A DNA stretch of 64,000 bases. Source: Lederbergia citrea. Its GTDB lineage: Bacteria > Bacillota > Bacilli > Bacillales > Bacillaceae_C. Below the pieces are notes generated by a model, which did no database searches, was not told the DNA's origin, and saw only the letters and a list, made by a program, of their open reading frames with translations. Shown one piece after another: positions 8,463 through 16,765 of the stretch. The position numbers and the translations under genes are program-made. The first letter of the stretch is position 1. The number at the start of each line of letters is the position of its first letter. The stretch lies in contig NZ_JAGYPH010000003.1 in assembly GCF_018343525.1 (NCBI RefSeq), positions 125,486 through 189,485 of the forward strand. Reading direction: 5' to 3'.

Positions 8463-9023
8463 ATGCAGGAGGAAATTCAATGGATCCGAGAAGTTCTCTC
8501 TGGAAACAAACAAGCCTACACACACATTATTAATAAATATAAAAATCAGTTATATGCGACGATTTTACGGATGACAAAAAATCCACAAGATGCACAGGAT
8601 TTAGCGCAGGAAGCGTTTATTAAAGTGTATCACCAGCTAGGAAAATATGATGGTAAGGGATTATTTTCAAGCTGGATTTATCGCGTCACAATCAACCATT
8701 GTATGGATGAGTTTCGAAAGAAGCGCTATAAACAGGTAGAAATGACGGAAGATTTGCTGGAGAACCCCAACCATCCTGAAGTTATTTTTTTGAAAAAAGA
8801 GAAAAACAGGCAGTTAGAGCGGTTAATCGCTACGCTGCCAGAAGATGAACGAATGATCATCCTTTTACGATACGTCAATGAATTAACCTATGAAGAAATA
8901 AGTGAACTGGTAGGTGCTCCTGTTTCAACCGTTCGCAATAAACTTCATCGGGCTAAGAAAAAAATGAGAAATACGGTTAAACGTGAAGGAGGCTATTTTG
9001 ATGAAATGTCCAACTGTAGATGA
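8463..9023 (+). CDS. ECF-type RNA polymerase sigma factor
   Basis: This 186-residue alternative sigma factor has region 2 at about residues 15-85 (YKNQLYATILRMTKNPQDAQDLAQEAFIKVY, the classic DAxDLxQExF core, and FSSWIYRVTINHCMDEFRKK) and region 4 at about 115-175 (LPEDERMIILLRYVNELTYEEISELVGAPVSTVRNKLHRAKKKM). ATG 8463 is preferred over the in-frame TTG at 8445 because AGGAGG lies at 8452-8457. It overlaps the following anti-sigma gene by 23 bp, so the two are translationally coupled. The inducing signal is unknown; cell-envelope stress is common in this group. Confidence 0.92.
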   Translation: MQEEIQWIREVLSGNKQAYTHIINKYKNQLYATILRMTKNPQDAQDLAQEAFIKVYHQLGKYDGKGLFSSWIYRVTINHCMDEFRKKRYKQVEMTEDLLENPNHPEVIFLKKEKNRQLERLIATLPEDERMIILLRYVNELTYEEISELVGAPVSTVRNKLHRAKKKMRNTVKREGGYFDEMSNCR

Positions 9024-10605
9024 ACTTTCACAATACGTTGATGATTTAGTAACTGGGCAGGAGTCCGTTCATATAGACAATCATTTAAAAAGCTGTGATG
9101 AATGTAAACGAGTCGTTGAAGCTTTTATGGGAGAACAACAGTTTATTAAGGAAACATTATTAACACCTACATTACCGGAGGATTTCGCATCATCTGTTTT
9201 AGAACAGCTTGAGCCTTATGAACAAAAATCAGCCAGTCGAAAAAAAACGCCCTGGAGACGGGCCATGCTCTCCGCAGCAGGAATTTTATTGGCGGTTGGT
9301 TTAAGCGCAACATTCAACCCCACTTTCGCACAGTGGATTGGCGGTTTGTTTTCAACGGATCAAGTGGATGAAGGATTAAGAATGGCTACTGAGGCGGGAT
9401 TTGCGAAACGTGTCAACCAAGAAGTAACAGATAAAGGCATTACTTTTAAAGTGGAAGATGTTGTCGCAGATTCCTCTCGTATTGCCATATCCTATCAGGT
9501 CCTTAATGAAAATGGAAAAATAAAAAACAGCTATTTTGATTTAGCCGATGGTAAAAATGAAATCCTTGCAAAAGATAATCGCGGCAAGCTGCTTGAACTT
9601 TCAAGTACGGGCTGGTCAAGTGCAAAGGATTACGGATTTATCGAACTATCCATACGGGAACAAGAAGACTTAGAAAATATTATTGTAAAGTTTGATCTAA
9701 ACGAGCTCAATGGTAAAGAAGGCCATTGGCAGTTAGAAATTCCCATCGATTTAAAAGAAAGTTTAAAAGCAACAAAAACTGTCCGATTAAAAGATGCTAA
9801 TACGAGTCAGCATGGCGTCGATGTTCATTTGAAGGAAGTTCGATTTGCCCCATCCTCTAATGAGTTATTGTATGAAACATCATTTACGCAAGAGGAACAA
9901 TCAAGAATTAACGAAGATATTCAAAATCTTGAAAATCAATATGGAAAAGAAATCGTGAACACTTTTACGAACTATGGCACCGCCATCGCTTACCATATAG
10001 AAAATGAGAATATGAAGGTAGTTTCTCATCATAATTCAAAAGGGTCTTCAATAGATTCGGGATTACTGCAAGGTACCGGACAACCAACGGGAAAAATGGG
10101 AGAAGTTAAATGGAATGAGTCGTTTATTCCACAAAAGAAAGATAAAAAGCTTAGTTTTGTATTAGATGGCATAATCAAAACAGAACCAGCTGATTTTTCG
10201 GTAACTTTCAAGCCTAATGAATTAAAGAAGAATCCAGCGTCTTTTGAATACGAAGGAAACTTTGTCACAATAAAAGAAGCGAAAAAGAAAGGTAAGTATT
10301 CATTGCGCAAGTCGCTTCTTCCAGTGAAAAAAGAGGATATCTTTACCATTGAAATGGAAGGCGAACAAGAAACACTCGCTACTGAACTTGGTGCTTGGGT
10401 TTTAGTGGATGACAAAGGTATGCCATACTTGACCTATCTTAGCGGGGCCACCTATGACGAAAAAGATGAAAATGGCCGTAATAAAACATCTTTCACAATC
10501 CGTGCATATGATGTAGATGAAATTCCTGAAGAATTAACCTTACACCTCCTTTCTGTCACTCGTTATTATGAAGTGAAGGACAAATGGAAAGTACCATTAT
10601 ATTAA
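9001..10605 (+). CDS. Transmembrane anti-sigma factor with DUF4179 domain
   Basis: This 534-residue partner of the sigma factor starts MKCPTVDELSQYVDD. It has a zinc-finger-like H-x3-C-x2-C motif (HLKSCDEC) in the cytoplasmic N-terminal part and one membrane helix near residues 85-110 (AMLSAAGILLAVGLSATF). A long extracytoplasmic DUF4179-type region follows, with the family's ITFKVEDVVADSSRIAISYQV. The start at 9001 is set by AAGGAGG at 8985-8991, inside the sigma gene. It is assumed to hold the sigma factor at the membrane until a signal releases it. The outer domain is much larger than in the simplest anti-sigma proteins. Confidence 0.88.
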   Translation: MKCPTVDELSQYVDDLVTGQESVHIDNHLKSCDECKRVVEAFMGEQQFIKETLLTPTLPEDFASSVLEQLEPYEQKSASRKKTPWRRAMLSAAGILLAVGLSATFNPTFAQWIGGLFSTDQVDEGLRMATEAGFAKRVNQEVTDKGITFKVEDVVADSSRIAISYQVLNENGKIKNSYFDLADGKNEILAKDNRGKLLELSSTGWSSAKDYGFIELSIREQEDLENIIVKFDLNELNGKEGHWQLEIPIDLKESLKATKTVRLKDANTSQHGVDVHLKEVRFAPSSNELLYETSFTQEEQSRINEDIQNLENQYGKEIVNTFTNYGTAIAYHIENENMKVVSHHNSKGSSIDSGLLQGTGQPTGKMGEVKWNESFIPQKKDKKLSFVLDGIIKTEPADFSVTFKPNELKKNPASFEYEGNFVTIKEAKKKGKYSLRKSLLPVKKEDIFTIEMEGEQETLATELGAWVLVDDKGMPYLTYLSGATYDEKDENGRNKTSFTIRAYDVDEIPEELTLHLLSVTRYYEVKDKWKVPLY

Positions 10606-10612
10606 TGAGAAA

Positions 10613-10657
10613 GGGGTAGTCCAGAAGGTCAATTTTACTGACTTTCTGGACTGCCCC
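10613..10657 (+). terminator. Long hairpin after the anti-sigma gene
   Basis: GGGGTAGTCCAGAAGGTCA pairs with TGACTTTCTGGACTGCCCC. There is no U-tract, and it is followed by CATGATATCCGCTTTATC. A hairpin with the same layout and nearly the same trailing sequence lies at 27489-27534, so it may belong to a repeat family rather than be a simple terminator. Confidence 0.6.
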
Positions 10658-10680
10658 TATCATGATATCCGCTTTATCTA

Positions 10681-10784
10681 CTTTGAACCTCATTTTTTCA
10701 TCATCACCGGCAATCGAAATGAGTTCCATTTACCGTGAACCTCATTTTTTCATCATCACGGGCAATCGAAATGCGCGGCATTTA
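10681..10784. repeat. Two 52-bp tandem repeat units
   Basis: Units begin at 10681 and 10733, exactly 52 bp apart, and share TGAACCTCATTTTTTCATCA, GGCAATCGAAATG and CATTTA. The blocks CCGTGAAC, GGCAATCGAAA and TTCCATTTA recur in the array at 27640-28050. The period is not a multiple of three, so this is not coding. The stretch 10606-10920 holds no gene. Confidence 0.8.
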
Positions 10785-10920
10785 TCAAAAAGGTTCCCTG
10801 TTTTCATAAGCATTCTACGAGACAGCGATCTCCTTATTAATTTAGCGGGTTTACAACGAAAATTATCATAATTTTTACGTGATAGACAAAACTAAGCAAG
10901 ATTAGAAAGGAGAGATCGAG

Positions 10921-11088
10921 ATGAGTCGTGGTAAAAGCTTTAACCATAAAGAAAAAGGACACCCTGGCAACTTCCCGAAAAATAGCGTTACTGAGGAAAA
11001 AGTGCACACGCGGCAAACAGAACAACACGAAAACATCGTCACACACGAAGCCTTCAAAAACCGCATCAAAGAAGACGAAATGCCTTAA
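10921..11088 (+). CDS. Small hydrophilic protein, 55 residues, function unknown
   Basis: The reading frame starts at ATG 10921, preceded by GAAAGGAG with good spacing, and begins MSRGKSFNHKEKGHPGNFPK. It ends in FKNRIKEDEMP and is followed at once by an intrinsic terminator (11087-11115). The protein is highly charged, with no cysteine, tryptophan or hydrophobic segment. Its size and composition recall the small conserved or spore-associated proteins common in Bacillaceae, but I cannot assign it to a named family. A longer frame starting at 10928 overlaps it but lacks a ribosome site and runs through the terminator, so it was discarded. Confidence 0.7.
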   Translation: MSRGKSFNHKEKGHPGNFPKNSVTEEKVHTRQTEQHENIVTHEAFKNRIKEDEMP

Positions 11089-11115
11089 AATTCGGGGGAT
11101 CACGCCCCGAATTTT
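11087..11115 (+). terminator. Intrinsic terminator
   Basis: AAAATTCGGGG, loop, CCCCGAATTTT, then GTTGGTTTTTG. It lies directly after the 55-residue gene. Confidence 0.85.
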
Positions 11116-11171
11116 GTTGGTTTTTGTCGATGAGCCGCTGTACTACCTTTCGACAATTGTCGGCAAAAAAA

Positions 11172-11194
11172 CGGGAGGTGACAGGCACCTCCCG
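11172..11194 (-). terminator. Terminator of the betaine transporter operon
   Basis: On the minus strand the stem CGGGAGGTG / CACCTCCCG closes a CCTGT loop and is followed by TTTTTTTGCC. It shares the GTGCCTGTCAC core with the hairpin at 7460-7486. Confidence 0.88.
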
Positions 11195-11200
11195 ATTTAA

Positions 11201-12421
11201 TCATGCATCTATTTTCATTTCATCGTCTTCTCCGCCATCACCATTGTCGCCAATTAAGCTCGCCAATACATGGACTCGTAAAATAATTCCCCTGATTTGG
11301 TTCTCTTCATTGACTACGACGAGTGGATATTTAGAATCCAGCGCTTTTGGAATGATGTCTTGGACATAATCCGTTGGATCAACGGTATTAACCTCTTTCT
11401 CCATGACATCTTGTAAAGTCTTCTTTTGTTTTAGTCCTTCAATCGCCCGGTCAATCGTTACAAGTCCTTGTAAACGACGTCCACGATCGGTGACAAAGGC
11501 ACTCGAAATCCCATTTTCACGCATCACTTTGATGGCTACATTCAGTCCGTCTTTTAATGAAACTAATCCAAACGGCTTCACCATAATATGTTCAGCTTGA
11601 AGAATTTTAGAGCGATCGATATCTCTAATAAACTCTGAAATATAATCATTGGCTGGCTCTTCTAAGATTTCTTCCGGTGTGCCAATTTGCTCTACCTTTC
11701 CATCTTTCATGACAGCCACTCGATCACCAATTTTAAATGCTTCGTTCACGTCATGAGTAATGAAAATAATCGTTTTCTGCAAGCGATTTTGAATATCTAG
11801 CAGTTCAAGCTGCATTTCTCTGCGAATTAATGGATCAAGCGCACTAAATGGTTCATCCATTAATAATATATCGGGGTCATTTGCCAATGCCCGGGCAATC
11901 CCGACCCGTTGACGCATACCACCAGAAAGTTCATCTGGATATTTGTTTTCAAATCCTTTTAAACCAACGGTCTCCAAATGCTTTTGAGCAATTTTTTGAC
12001 GCTCACTTTTCGGTATCCCTCTCACTTCTAAGCCGTACTCAATATTGCTAAGAACTGTACGGTGACTAAAAAGACCGAAGTGTTGGAAAACCATCGCAAT
12101 TTTCTTTTGACGGTAATACTTTAATTGTTGAGAATTATATTCAACAATATTTTCTCCATCTACATAAATCGCACCAGCTGTAGGACGATTTAACATATTC
12201 AAGCAGCGAATCAAAGTTGATTTACCGCTTCCGGAAAGACCCATGATCACAAAGGTCTCCCCTTCCATAATGTCCATCGACGCATTATAAACGCCAACTG
12301 TATGACCAGTTTTAGCTAATATCTCAGATTTTGATTCGCCTTTTTCAATCATTGGGATCACTCTTTTAGGACGCGAACCAAAAATCTTCGATACATTTTC
12401 AACTTTCATTTTGACAGTCAC
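11201..12421 (-). CDS. opuAA: Glycine betaine/proline ABC transporter, ATP-binding subunit with CBS domains
   Basis: This 406-residue ATPase energises uptake of compatible solutes. The ABC domain has Walker A GLSGSGKST, the signature LSGGMRQRVGIARAL, Walker B ILLMDEPFSALD and the switch His in IFITHD. Two CBS domains follow at about residues 280-400 (ILQAEHIMVKPFGLVSLKDGLNVAIK and LQDVMEKEVNTVDPTDYVQD); in OpuA these sense ionic strength. Translation starts with GTG at 12421, overlapping the permease stop codon (GTGA), behind AGGAGG. It is the last gene of a three-gene operon on the minus strand. Confidence 0.93.
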   Translation of the reverse strand: MTVKMKVENVSKIFGSRPKRVIPMIEKGESKSEILAKTGHTVGVYNASMDIMEGETFVIMGLSGSGKSTLIRCLNMLNRPTAGAIYVDGENIVEYNSQQLKYYRQKKIAMVFQHFGLFSHRTVLSNIEYGLEVRGIPKSERQKIAQKHLETVGLKGFENKYPDELSGGMRQRVGIARALANDPDILLMDEPFSALDPLIRREMQLELLDIQNRLQKTIIFITHDVNEAFKIGDRVAVMKDGKVEQIGTPEEILEEPANDYISEFIRDIDRSKILQAEHIMVKPFGLVSLKDGLNVAIKVMRENGISSAFVTDRGRRLQGLVTIDRAIEGLKQKKTLQDVMEKEVNTVDPTDYVQDIIPKALDSKYPLVVVNEENQIRGIILRVHVLASLIGDNGDGGEDDEMKIDA

Positions 12422-13278
12422 GAGCCATTCCTCCTATGTTTCTGAAGTCGCTCAGCAATTCCACCTGTAATCCGGTCGATAATAATCGCTAGGAAGACGA
12501 TACTAATCCCAGCTTCAAAGCCTAGTGAAATATCGATTCGATTAATCGCGTATAAAACTCGTTCACCAAGTCCTTGTGCACCGACCATTGACCCAACAAC
12601 GGCCATGGCAAGTGCCATCATCGTCGTTTGGTTAATCCCAGCCATGATGGTTGGCAATGCCTGAGGGAGCTGGACCTTCGTTAACATTTGCATCGTTGAA
12701 GAACCAAATGACTGTGCCGATTCAACCACTTCCCGGTCAACATTCCGAATAGCAAGCTCTGTTAAACGACTCACTGGCGGTAAGGCATAAATAACTGTTG
12801 CAATGACTGCGGGAACATTCCCTAAAGGAAAAAAGAAAATAACAGGGATTAAATACACGAAACTCGGCATCGTCTGCATCGCATCCAGTACCGGACGCAT
12901 GATCGTAGACAGTATTTTATTAAAAGCCATAAAAATACCCAGTGGGATTCCGATGACAAGTGAAAGTATTACTGAGATTAATATAATTGATATGGTCGTC
13001 ATCGTTTCCGGCCATAAATTGAACGAGCCGATTAAAAAGATAAAAAACGAAAATAACAGTCCACCATACAGCGTGGTAAAGTACCACCCTAAAATAAAAA
13101 TAATGAAGATAAATATCCACCATGGAATAGCAAGTAACCCTGCTTCAAGTCCTTTAATCAAGGTGGATGAAACAACAAATATAAAATCAAAAAACGCTTC
13201 GAAATTTTCAGCTAAAAAATCAATAAATTTTTCCACACCACTACCTATTGGTATGCGTATATTGGGAAACTCACTCAT
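12418..13278 (-). CDS. opuAB: Glycine betaine ABC transporter, permease subunit
   Basis: This 286-residue membrane protein of the BPD_transp_1 family has several hydrophobic segments and the EAA-loop region near the C-terminal half (REVVESAQSFGSSTMQMLTKVQLPQALPTIMAGINQT). The N-terminus (PNIRIPIGSGVEKFIDFLAENFEAFFDFI) matches the extended amphipathic segment seen in OpuAB/ProW proteins. It overlaps the ATPase gene by 4 bp. A 105-bp gap with a hairpin separates it from the binding-protein gene upstream. Together they form the channel and motor of an osmoprotectant importer. Confidence 0.93.
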   Translation of the reverse strand: MSEFPNIRIPIGSGVEKFIDFLAENFEAFFDFIFVVSSTLIKGLEAGLLAIPWWIFIFIIFILGWYFTTLYGGLLFSFFIFLIGSFNLWPETMTTISIILISVILSLVIGIPLGIFMAFNKILSTIMRPVLDAMQTMPSFVYLIPVIFFFPLGNVPAVIATVIYALPPVSRLTELAIRNVDREVVESAQSFGSSTMQMLTKVQLPQALPTIMAGINQTTMMALAMAVVGSMVGAQGLGERVLYAINRIDISLGFEAGISIVFLAIIIDRITGGIAERLQKHRRNGS

Positions 13279-13353
13279 ATGTTATGGACTGTCGTTAAAC
13301 AGTCGCCTCCACACCTCACTAATACACAGTTTGATCAATCATTTATTACAGAA

Positions 13354-13370
13354 GGGACCTTCTAGGTCCC
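13354..13370 (-). promoter_or_regulatory. Intercistronic hairpin between binding protein and permease genes
   Basis: GGGACCT-TCT-AGGTCCC forms a compact stem with no following U-tract. Hairpins at this position often protect the upstream binding-protein mRNA from decay; that role is inferred here. Confidence 0.5.
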
Positions 13371-13383
13371 CCCATTCTTAAAA

Positions 13384-14376
13384 TTACAATGCAGCCTTTA
13401 CTTTTTCAGCAACATCTTCAGGCACCCATTTAGTCCAAACATCTTCATGCTCTTTCATCCACCACTTGGCTGCTTCATCTGCTTCGACATCATTCGCTTC
13501 CATATACTCAAGTGCATTTTCAGTTAATTCATTACTAGTTTCGTAGTTTTCCAAAAACTCGACCACTTCTTTTGCCTGATTTGGCAAATCCTTATGAACA
13601 GCAACGACAACATCGTTTGGCGGGAATTCTGTTCCTTTATTCTCCTCCCACACCTTCTCATCATAAGGATTGTCTTCAAGGAGAGTTAAATCATAACTTG
13701 CCGTAACCCAAGTTGGCGACCAATAATAACCAACCCATGGCTCCCCTTTTTTATAAGCTCCCGCTAAGGATGCGACAATGGCAGAATCAGAGCCTGGCGC
13801 CAAATAATTAAATTTGTCGTCTAATCCATATGTTTCTACCTTCGTTTCTAAATGCTCACTAACCACCCAGCTCGAAGGAGCTCCAATAATCCTGCCTTTT
13901 TTATTATCTTCTGGGTCTTTAAAAATTTCAGGATATTTCGCCAAGTCTTCGACTGTTTTTAAATCAGGTGCGACCGGTTCAATTCCTCTTTCTTTATCAC
14001 CTTCTATGACATATGTCGGGACATACAATCCTTGTGCATTGTCTGCAAAATTGGTTGAGGCTCTAATAATATTTCCTTTTTCAATTGCTTTTTCATACAC
14101 TTCTCTAATGTTATCTGTCCATAACTCCATATAGACATTAATATCTCCCTGTTCCAATGCTTGCACGGTTGCGGCAGTCGTTCCACTCGTGACTTCGGTA
14201 TCATACCCATATCCTTCTTCAATAATCGTCTGGGCGATACTATTATGAACACGAATACTGTCCCAGCCCGCATCAGCAAACTTGATCACCTTAATACTAT
14301 CTTTACTCGCACTACTGCTACAGGCAGTTAAGAACACAAGCATACTAACTAAAAGAAACATTGAAATTTTGCGCAT
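13384..14376 (-). CDS. opuAC: Glycine betaine-binding lipoprotein
   Basis: This 330-residue surface-anchored substrate-binding protein begins MRKISMFLLVSMLVFLTACSSS, with a lipobox (FLTAC) whose cysteine lies at about residue 19. The mature part (IKFADAGWDSIRVHNSIAQTIIEEGYGY, VGYYWSPTWVTASYDL) is of the OpuAC family, with conserved tryptophans that cage the trimethylammonium group. Here the binding protein is the first gene; in B. subtilis opuA the ATPase comes first. Choline or carnitine cannot be excluded as ligands. The ATG follows AAGGGGTC. Confidence 0.92.
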   Translation of the reverse strand: MRKISMFLLVSMLVFLTACSSSASKDSIKVIKFADAGWDSIRVHNSIAQTIIEEGYGYDTEVTSGTTAATVQALEQGDINVYMELWTDNIREVYEKAIEKGNIIRASTNFADNAQGLYVPTYVIEGDKERGIEPVAPDLKTVEDLAKYPEIFKDPEDNKKGRIIGAPSSWVVSEHLETKVETYGLDDKFNYLAPGSDSAIVASLAGAYKKGEPWVGYYWSPTWVTASYDLTLLEDNPYDEKVWEENKGTEFPPNDVVVAVHKDLPNQAKEVVEFLENYETSNELTENALEYMEANDVEADEAAKWWMKEHEDVWTKWVPEDVAEKVKAAL

Positions 14377-14771
14377 AACAAATTAAGACCCCTTTTTCAA
14401 AAGTATTTTTCGAACACAAACACTTGAACTACTATCCCCTAATAACCAATTTGATAGACAATTAAAAAGCTGTTTTAGTTTTGCAGAAAGTTTTATAGGT
14501 AGGAAGAATAGATGGGAAATCCTAGGAAATCGAAGTGTGCAATCGACCTATATTCATACTACGGGTATATCCGAATCAATACAAATTGGATAAAGTGACA
14601 TAAAAGTGCATATCCCCCTATTCTTATACCCCTCATCATGTTACATAAACATTTCATTATAATTACTCCCAAATCCAACGTTTTCATCATTATAACTGCC
14701 TTATGTGAAAGGGATAACAATCTTCATACCCCTAAAATGGATAACAACACATTTTTCTAGAGGTTGGATTA
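14377..14771. other. Gene-free stretch between opuAC and a small gene
   Basis: About 395 bp, AT-rich, holding the outward promoters of both flanking genes. I see a TATAAT at 14658-14663 on the plus strand without a good -35 box, two GGATAACAA repeats (14712 and 14740 areas) and several ATACCCCT-like blocks, but no gene or structured RNA that I can support. Confidence 0.4.
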
Positions 14772-14909
14772 ATGAGTATGTTTAGAAAATTATTTGGTTT
14801 ATCAGATAGCAATGGATCGGCTAAAGCAACATTAACTAGAATGATGCTGTGGAAGAAAGACGTTCTGTTTATGGCAGCCGGGACAAGACCGTATCAAGTT
14901 ATAAAATAA
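14772..14909 (+). CDS. Possible small protein, 45 residues, function unknown
   Basis: The reading frame begins MSMFRKLFGLSDSNGSAKAT and ends AAGTRPYQVIK. It follows a fair AGAGGTTGG ribosome site and is closed within 8 bp by a strong intrinsic terminator (14917-14948), which argues that something is transcribed here on the plus strand. The N-terminus is amphipathic (MFRKLFGL). I do not recognise the family. A shifted frame starting at GTG 14849 (MEERRSVYGSRDKT) overlaps; if a base were lost, the two could be parts of one older gene. Moderate to low certainty. Confidence 0.45.
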   Translation: MSMFRKLFGLSDSNGSAKATLTRMMLWKKDVLFMAAGTRPYQVIK

Positions 14910-14916
14910 AAAAATT

Positions 14917-14948
14917 GGCGCGCATTCTTATTAATAAGAATGCGCGCC
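14917..14948. terminator. Strong bidirectional intrinsic terminator
   Basis: A perfect palindrome: GGCGCGCATTCTTATT pairs with AATAAGAATGCGCGCC. It is flanked by poly-A on the left and GTTTTTC on the right, so it can end transcription from both the small gene and the kinase gene (stop at 14986). Confidence 0.92.
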
Positions 14949-14985
14949 GTTTTTCTTCATTTAATTCATTTATTCCTTCTCATCT

Positions 14986-16626
14986 TCAACTCGTCAGCGG
15001 AAACATGATCTCGACCAAAGTTCCTTCCGACTCTTTACTTTGATAGGTAATTACACCATGGTGCTGTTTAATAATTTTATGACAGATCATTAAACCGAGT
15101 CCCGTTCCTTTTTCTTTTAATGTATAAAAAGGCTCACCTAGACGGGGCAGTAGTTCTTCGGGAATTCCGTTACCATAATCTTGAAAAGAAATAATACACT
15201 CACCTTCTGCCCTTTTTCGTAGATTTATCTCAATATCGCCACCTTCATTCATAGCTTCTATCGCGTTTTTTAAAATATTTATAAAAACTTGCTTTATTTG
15301 ATTCTGCTCGCATGTAATAAAAAAAGCTGTATGATCATAGCTCCACTTAAATTGAATATTATTCATATTTGCTTGAGGTAATAGTAAATTAAGTGTGTTC
15401 TCAATCATGTCTCGTAAATTCGCACGGGACATTAGGTGAGCTTGAGGTTTTCCAAGAGAAAGAAGTTCACTTGTAATGGTTTCAATTCGTTCTAGTTCGC
15501 TAAGGAGCAAGTCAGTGAATGCAATCGCATGATCACTTTTATACAGTTGTACAAAACCTTTAATCGTTGTAAGTGGGTTCCGGATTTCATGTGCCACGCC
15601 TGCTGCTAACTCTCCAACAATAGATAATTTTTCAGACTGCAACAAATATTCTTCTGCTTTTTTCCGTTCAGAAATATCCCGGCTGACAATAACAGTATGT
15701 TCTACTTTTGAGTTCTCCCCCATGACAGGCTTACAACTGGATTCAAATTCAATCCAATGACCTTGTTGATGTCTTAAACGAAATTCCATCGTTTGTGATT
15801 CTTTATTTTCAAACAACATCTTAATCGTATTCTTATACAAATCAATATCATCCGGATGAACCATCACATCTGGTCCGATATTTTTCAGTTCAGATTCCTT
15901 GTACCCTAATACAAGCTCATGGGAAGGCGAGAAGTAACTAATCAAACCTTTTTTCCCCATTACAACGATGAGGTCAGACGTATTTTCAGTAATTAATCTA
16001 TATTTCGCTTCACTCGCTTGCAAAATTTTCTTCATACTATTTTTTTCAGTAATGATTCTATACAGTTTCTCATAAGATTCAATCTGTAATCCCCCAATGA
16101 TCACTCCCAACATAACAAAAACTAAATATTGAAAATGAAATAAAGGTCTATCTCCAAAAACATTAAATATAATCGGTACAAGAATAATATAGATGAAAAT
16201 ATACGCACCGAATAAGACGAAACACCTTTTTACCGGTGTATATCGCGAAATGAATTTATGCAATATTGAGAAAATAATAGCGATGATGATCCAACCAATG
16301 ATAGCTGGATACCATTGGCCACTTGCAAACAGTCTTGAAATCAAAGCAAAGCTGCCGGTAATTATGCCTGCCACTGGTCCAAGATAAGCAAATGAAAGAA
16401 TGATTGCTGAGTACCGGATATCATATGTATAATCTTGCAAATGGTATGGTAATGCAATGAGGAATGTAGCTACGATTCCCGCATATAAACCAACCCAAAA
16501 CCGAAACTGCTTAAGTGGTTTAGGGATAATGAGCGAACGGATCACTAATGGAGTACTGACCAGCAGTGAAAAAATTGAGAGATTAATAATATAGTCGAAT
16601 AGAATCACCTGACTCCCCCCATACAT
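14986..16626 (-). CDS. PAS-domain sensor histidine kinase (sporulation-kinase-like)
   Basis: This 546-residue membrane kinase has about five to six N-terminal helices of the 5TM-5TMR_LYT type (residues 1-190, e.g. YAGIVATFLIALPYHLQDY). A PAS domain with PAC motif follows at about 205-330 (LITENTSDLIVVMGKKGLISYFSPSHELVLGY). Then come a HisKA dimerisation domain with the phosphorylated His in LAAGVAHEIRNPLTTIKGF, and an ATPase domain with N-box NAIEAMNEGG, G1 DYGNGIP and G2 GTGLGLMICHKI. This build is shared with B. subtilis KinB/KinA-type orphan kinases. No response regulator is adjacent, which supports a phosphorelay input role. Confidence 0.9.
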   Translation of the reverse strand: MYGGSQVILFDYIINLSIFSLLVSTPLVIRSLIIPKPLKQFRFWVGLYAGIVATFLIALPYHLQDYTYDIRYSAIILSFAYLGPVAGIITGSFALISRLFASGQWYPAIIGWIIIAIIFSILHKFISRYTPVKRCFVLFGAYIFIYIILVPIIFNVFGDRPLFHFQYLVFVMLGVIIGGLQIESYEKLYRIITEKNSMKKILQASEAKYRLITENTSDLIVVMGKKGLISYFSPSHELVLGYKESELKNIGPDVMVHPDDIDLYKNTIKMLFENKESQTMEFRLRHQQGHWIEFESSCKPVMGENSKVEHTVIVSRDISERKKAEEYLLQSEKLSIVGELAAGVAHEIRNPLTTIKGFVQLYKSDHAIAFTDLLLSELERIETITSELLSLGKPQAHLMSRANLRDMIENTLNLLLPQANMNNIQFKWSYDHTAFFITCEQNQIKQVFINILKNAIEAMNEGGDIEINLRKRAEGECIISFQDYGNGIPEELLPRLGEPFYTLKEKGTGLGLMICHKIIKQHHGVITYQSKESEGTLVEIMFPLTS

Positions 16627-16729
16627 AGTTGATCAAATGAATGCGTAACCGCTTTCCACCATAATACACCATATGGTAAATAAGTCCAGTGAATTAATGC
16701 TCAGTTGAATATTAATTAAATAGAGAAGG

Positions 16730-16759
16730 AAGGCGACACCACTTGAATAGTATCGCCTT
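16730..16759 (-). terminator. Imperfect hairpin between coiled-coil and kinase genes
   Basis: AAGGCGA pairs with TCGCCTT around a 16-base loop. On the minus strand an A-rich run precedes it and TTCCTTCTCT follows; the better T-tract (TTCTTTTTT) is on the plus strand. A weak terminator is likely. Confidence 0.45.
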
Positions 16760-16765
16760 TCTTTT

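Noticed and set aside
10928..11200. 90-codon frame overlapping the small 55-residue gene
   Set aside because: No ribosome site, and it runs through an intrinsic terminator; the frame from 10921 has both start and stop signals in place.
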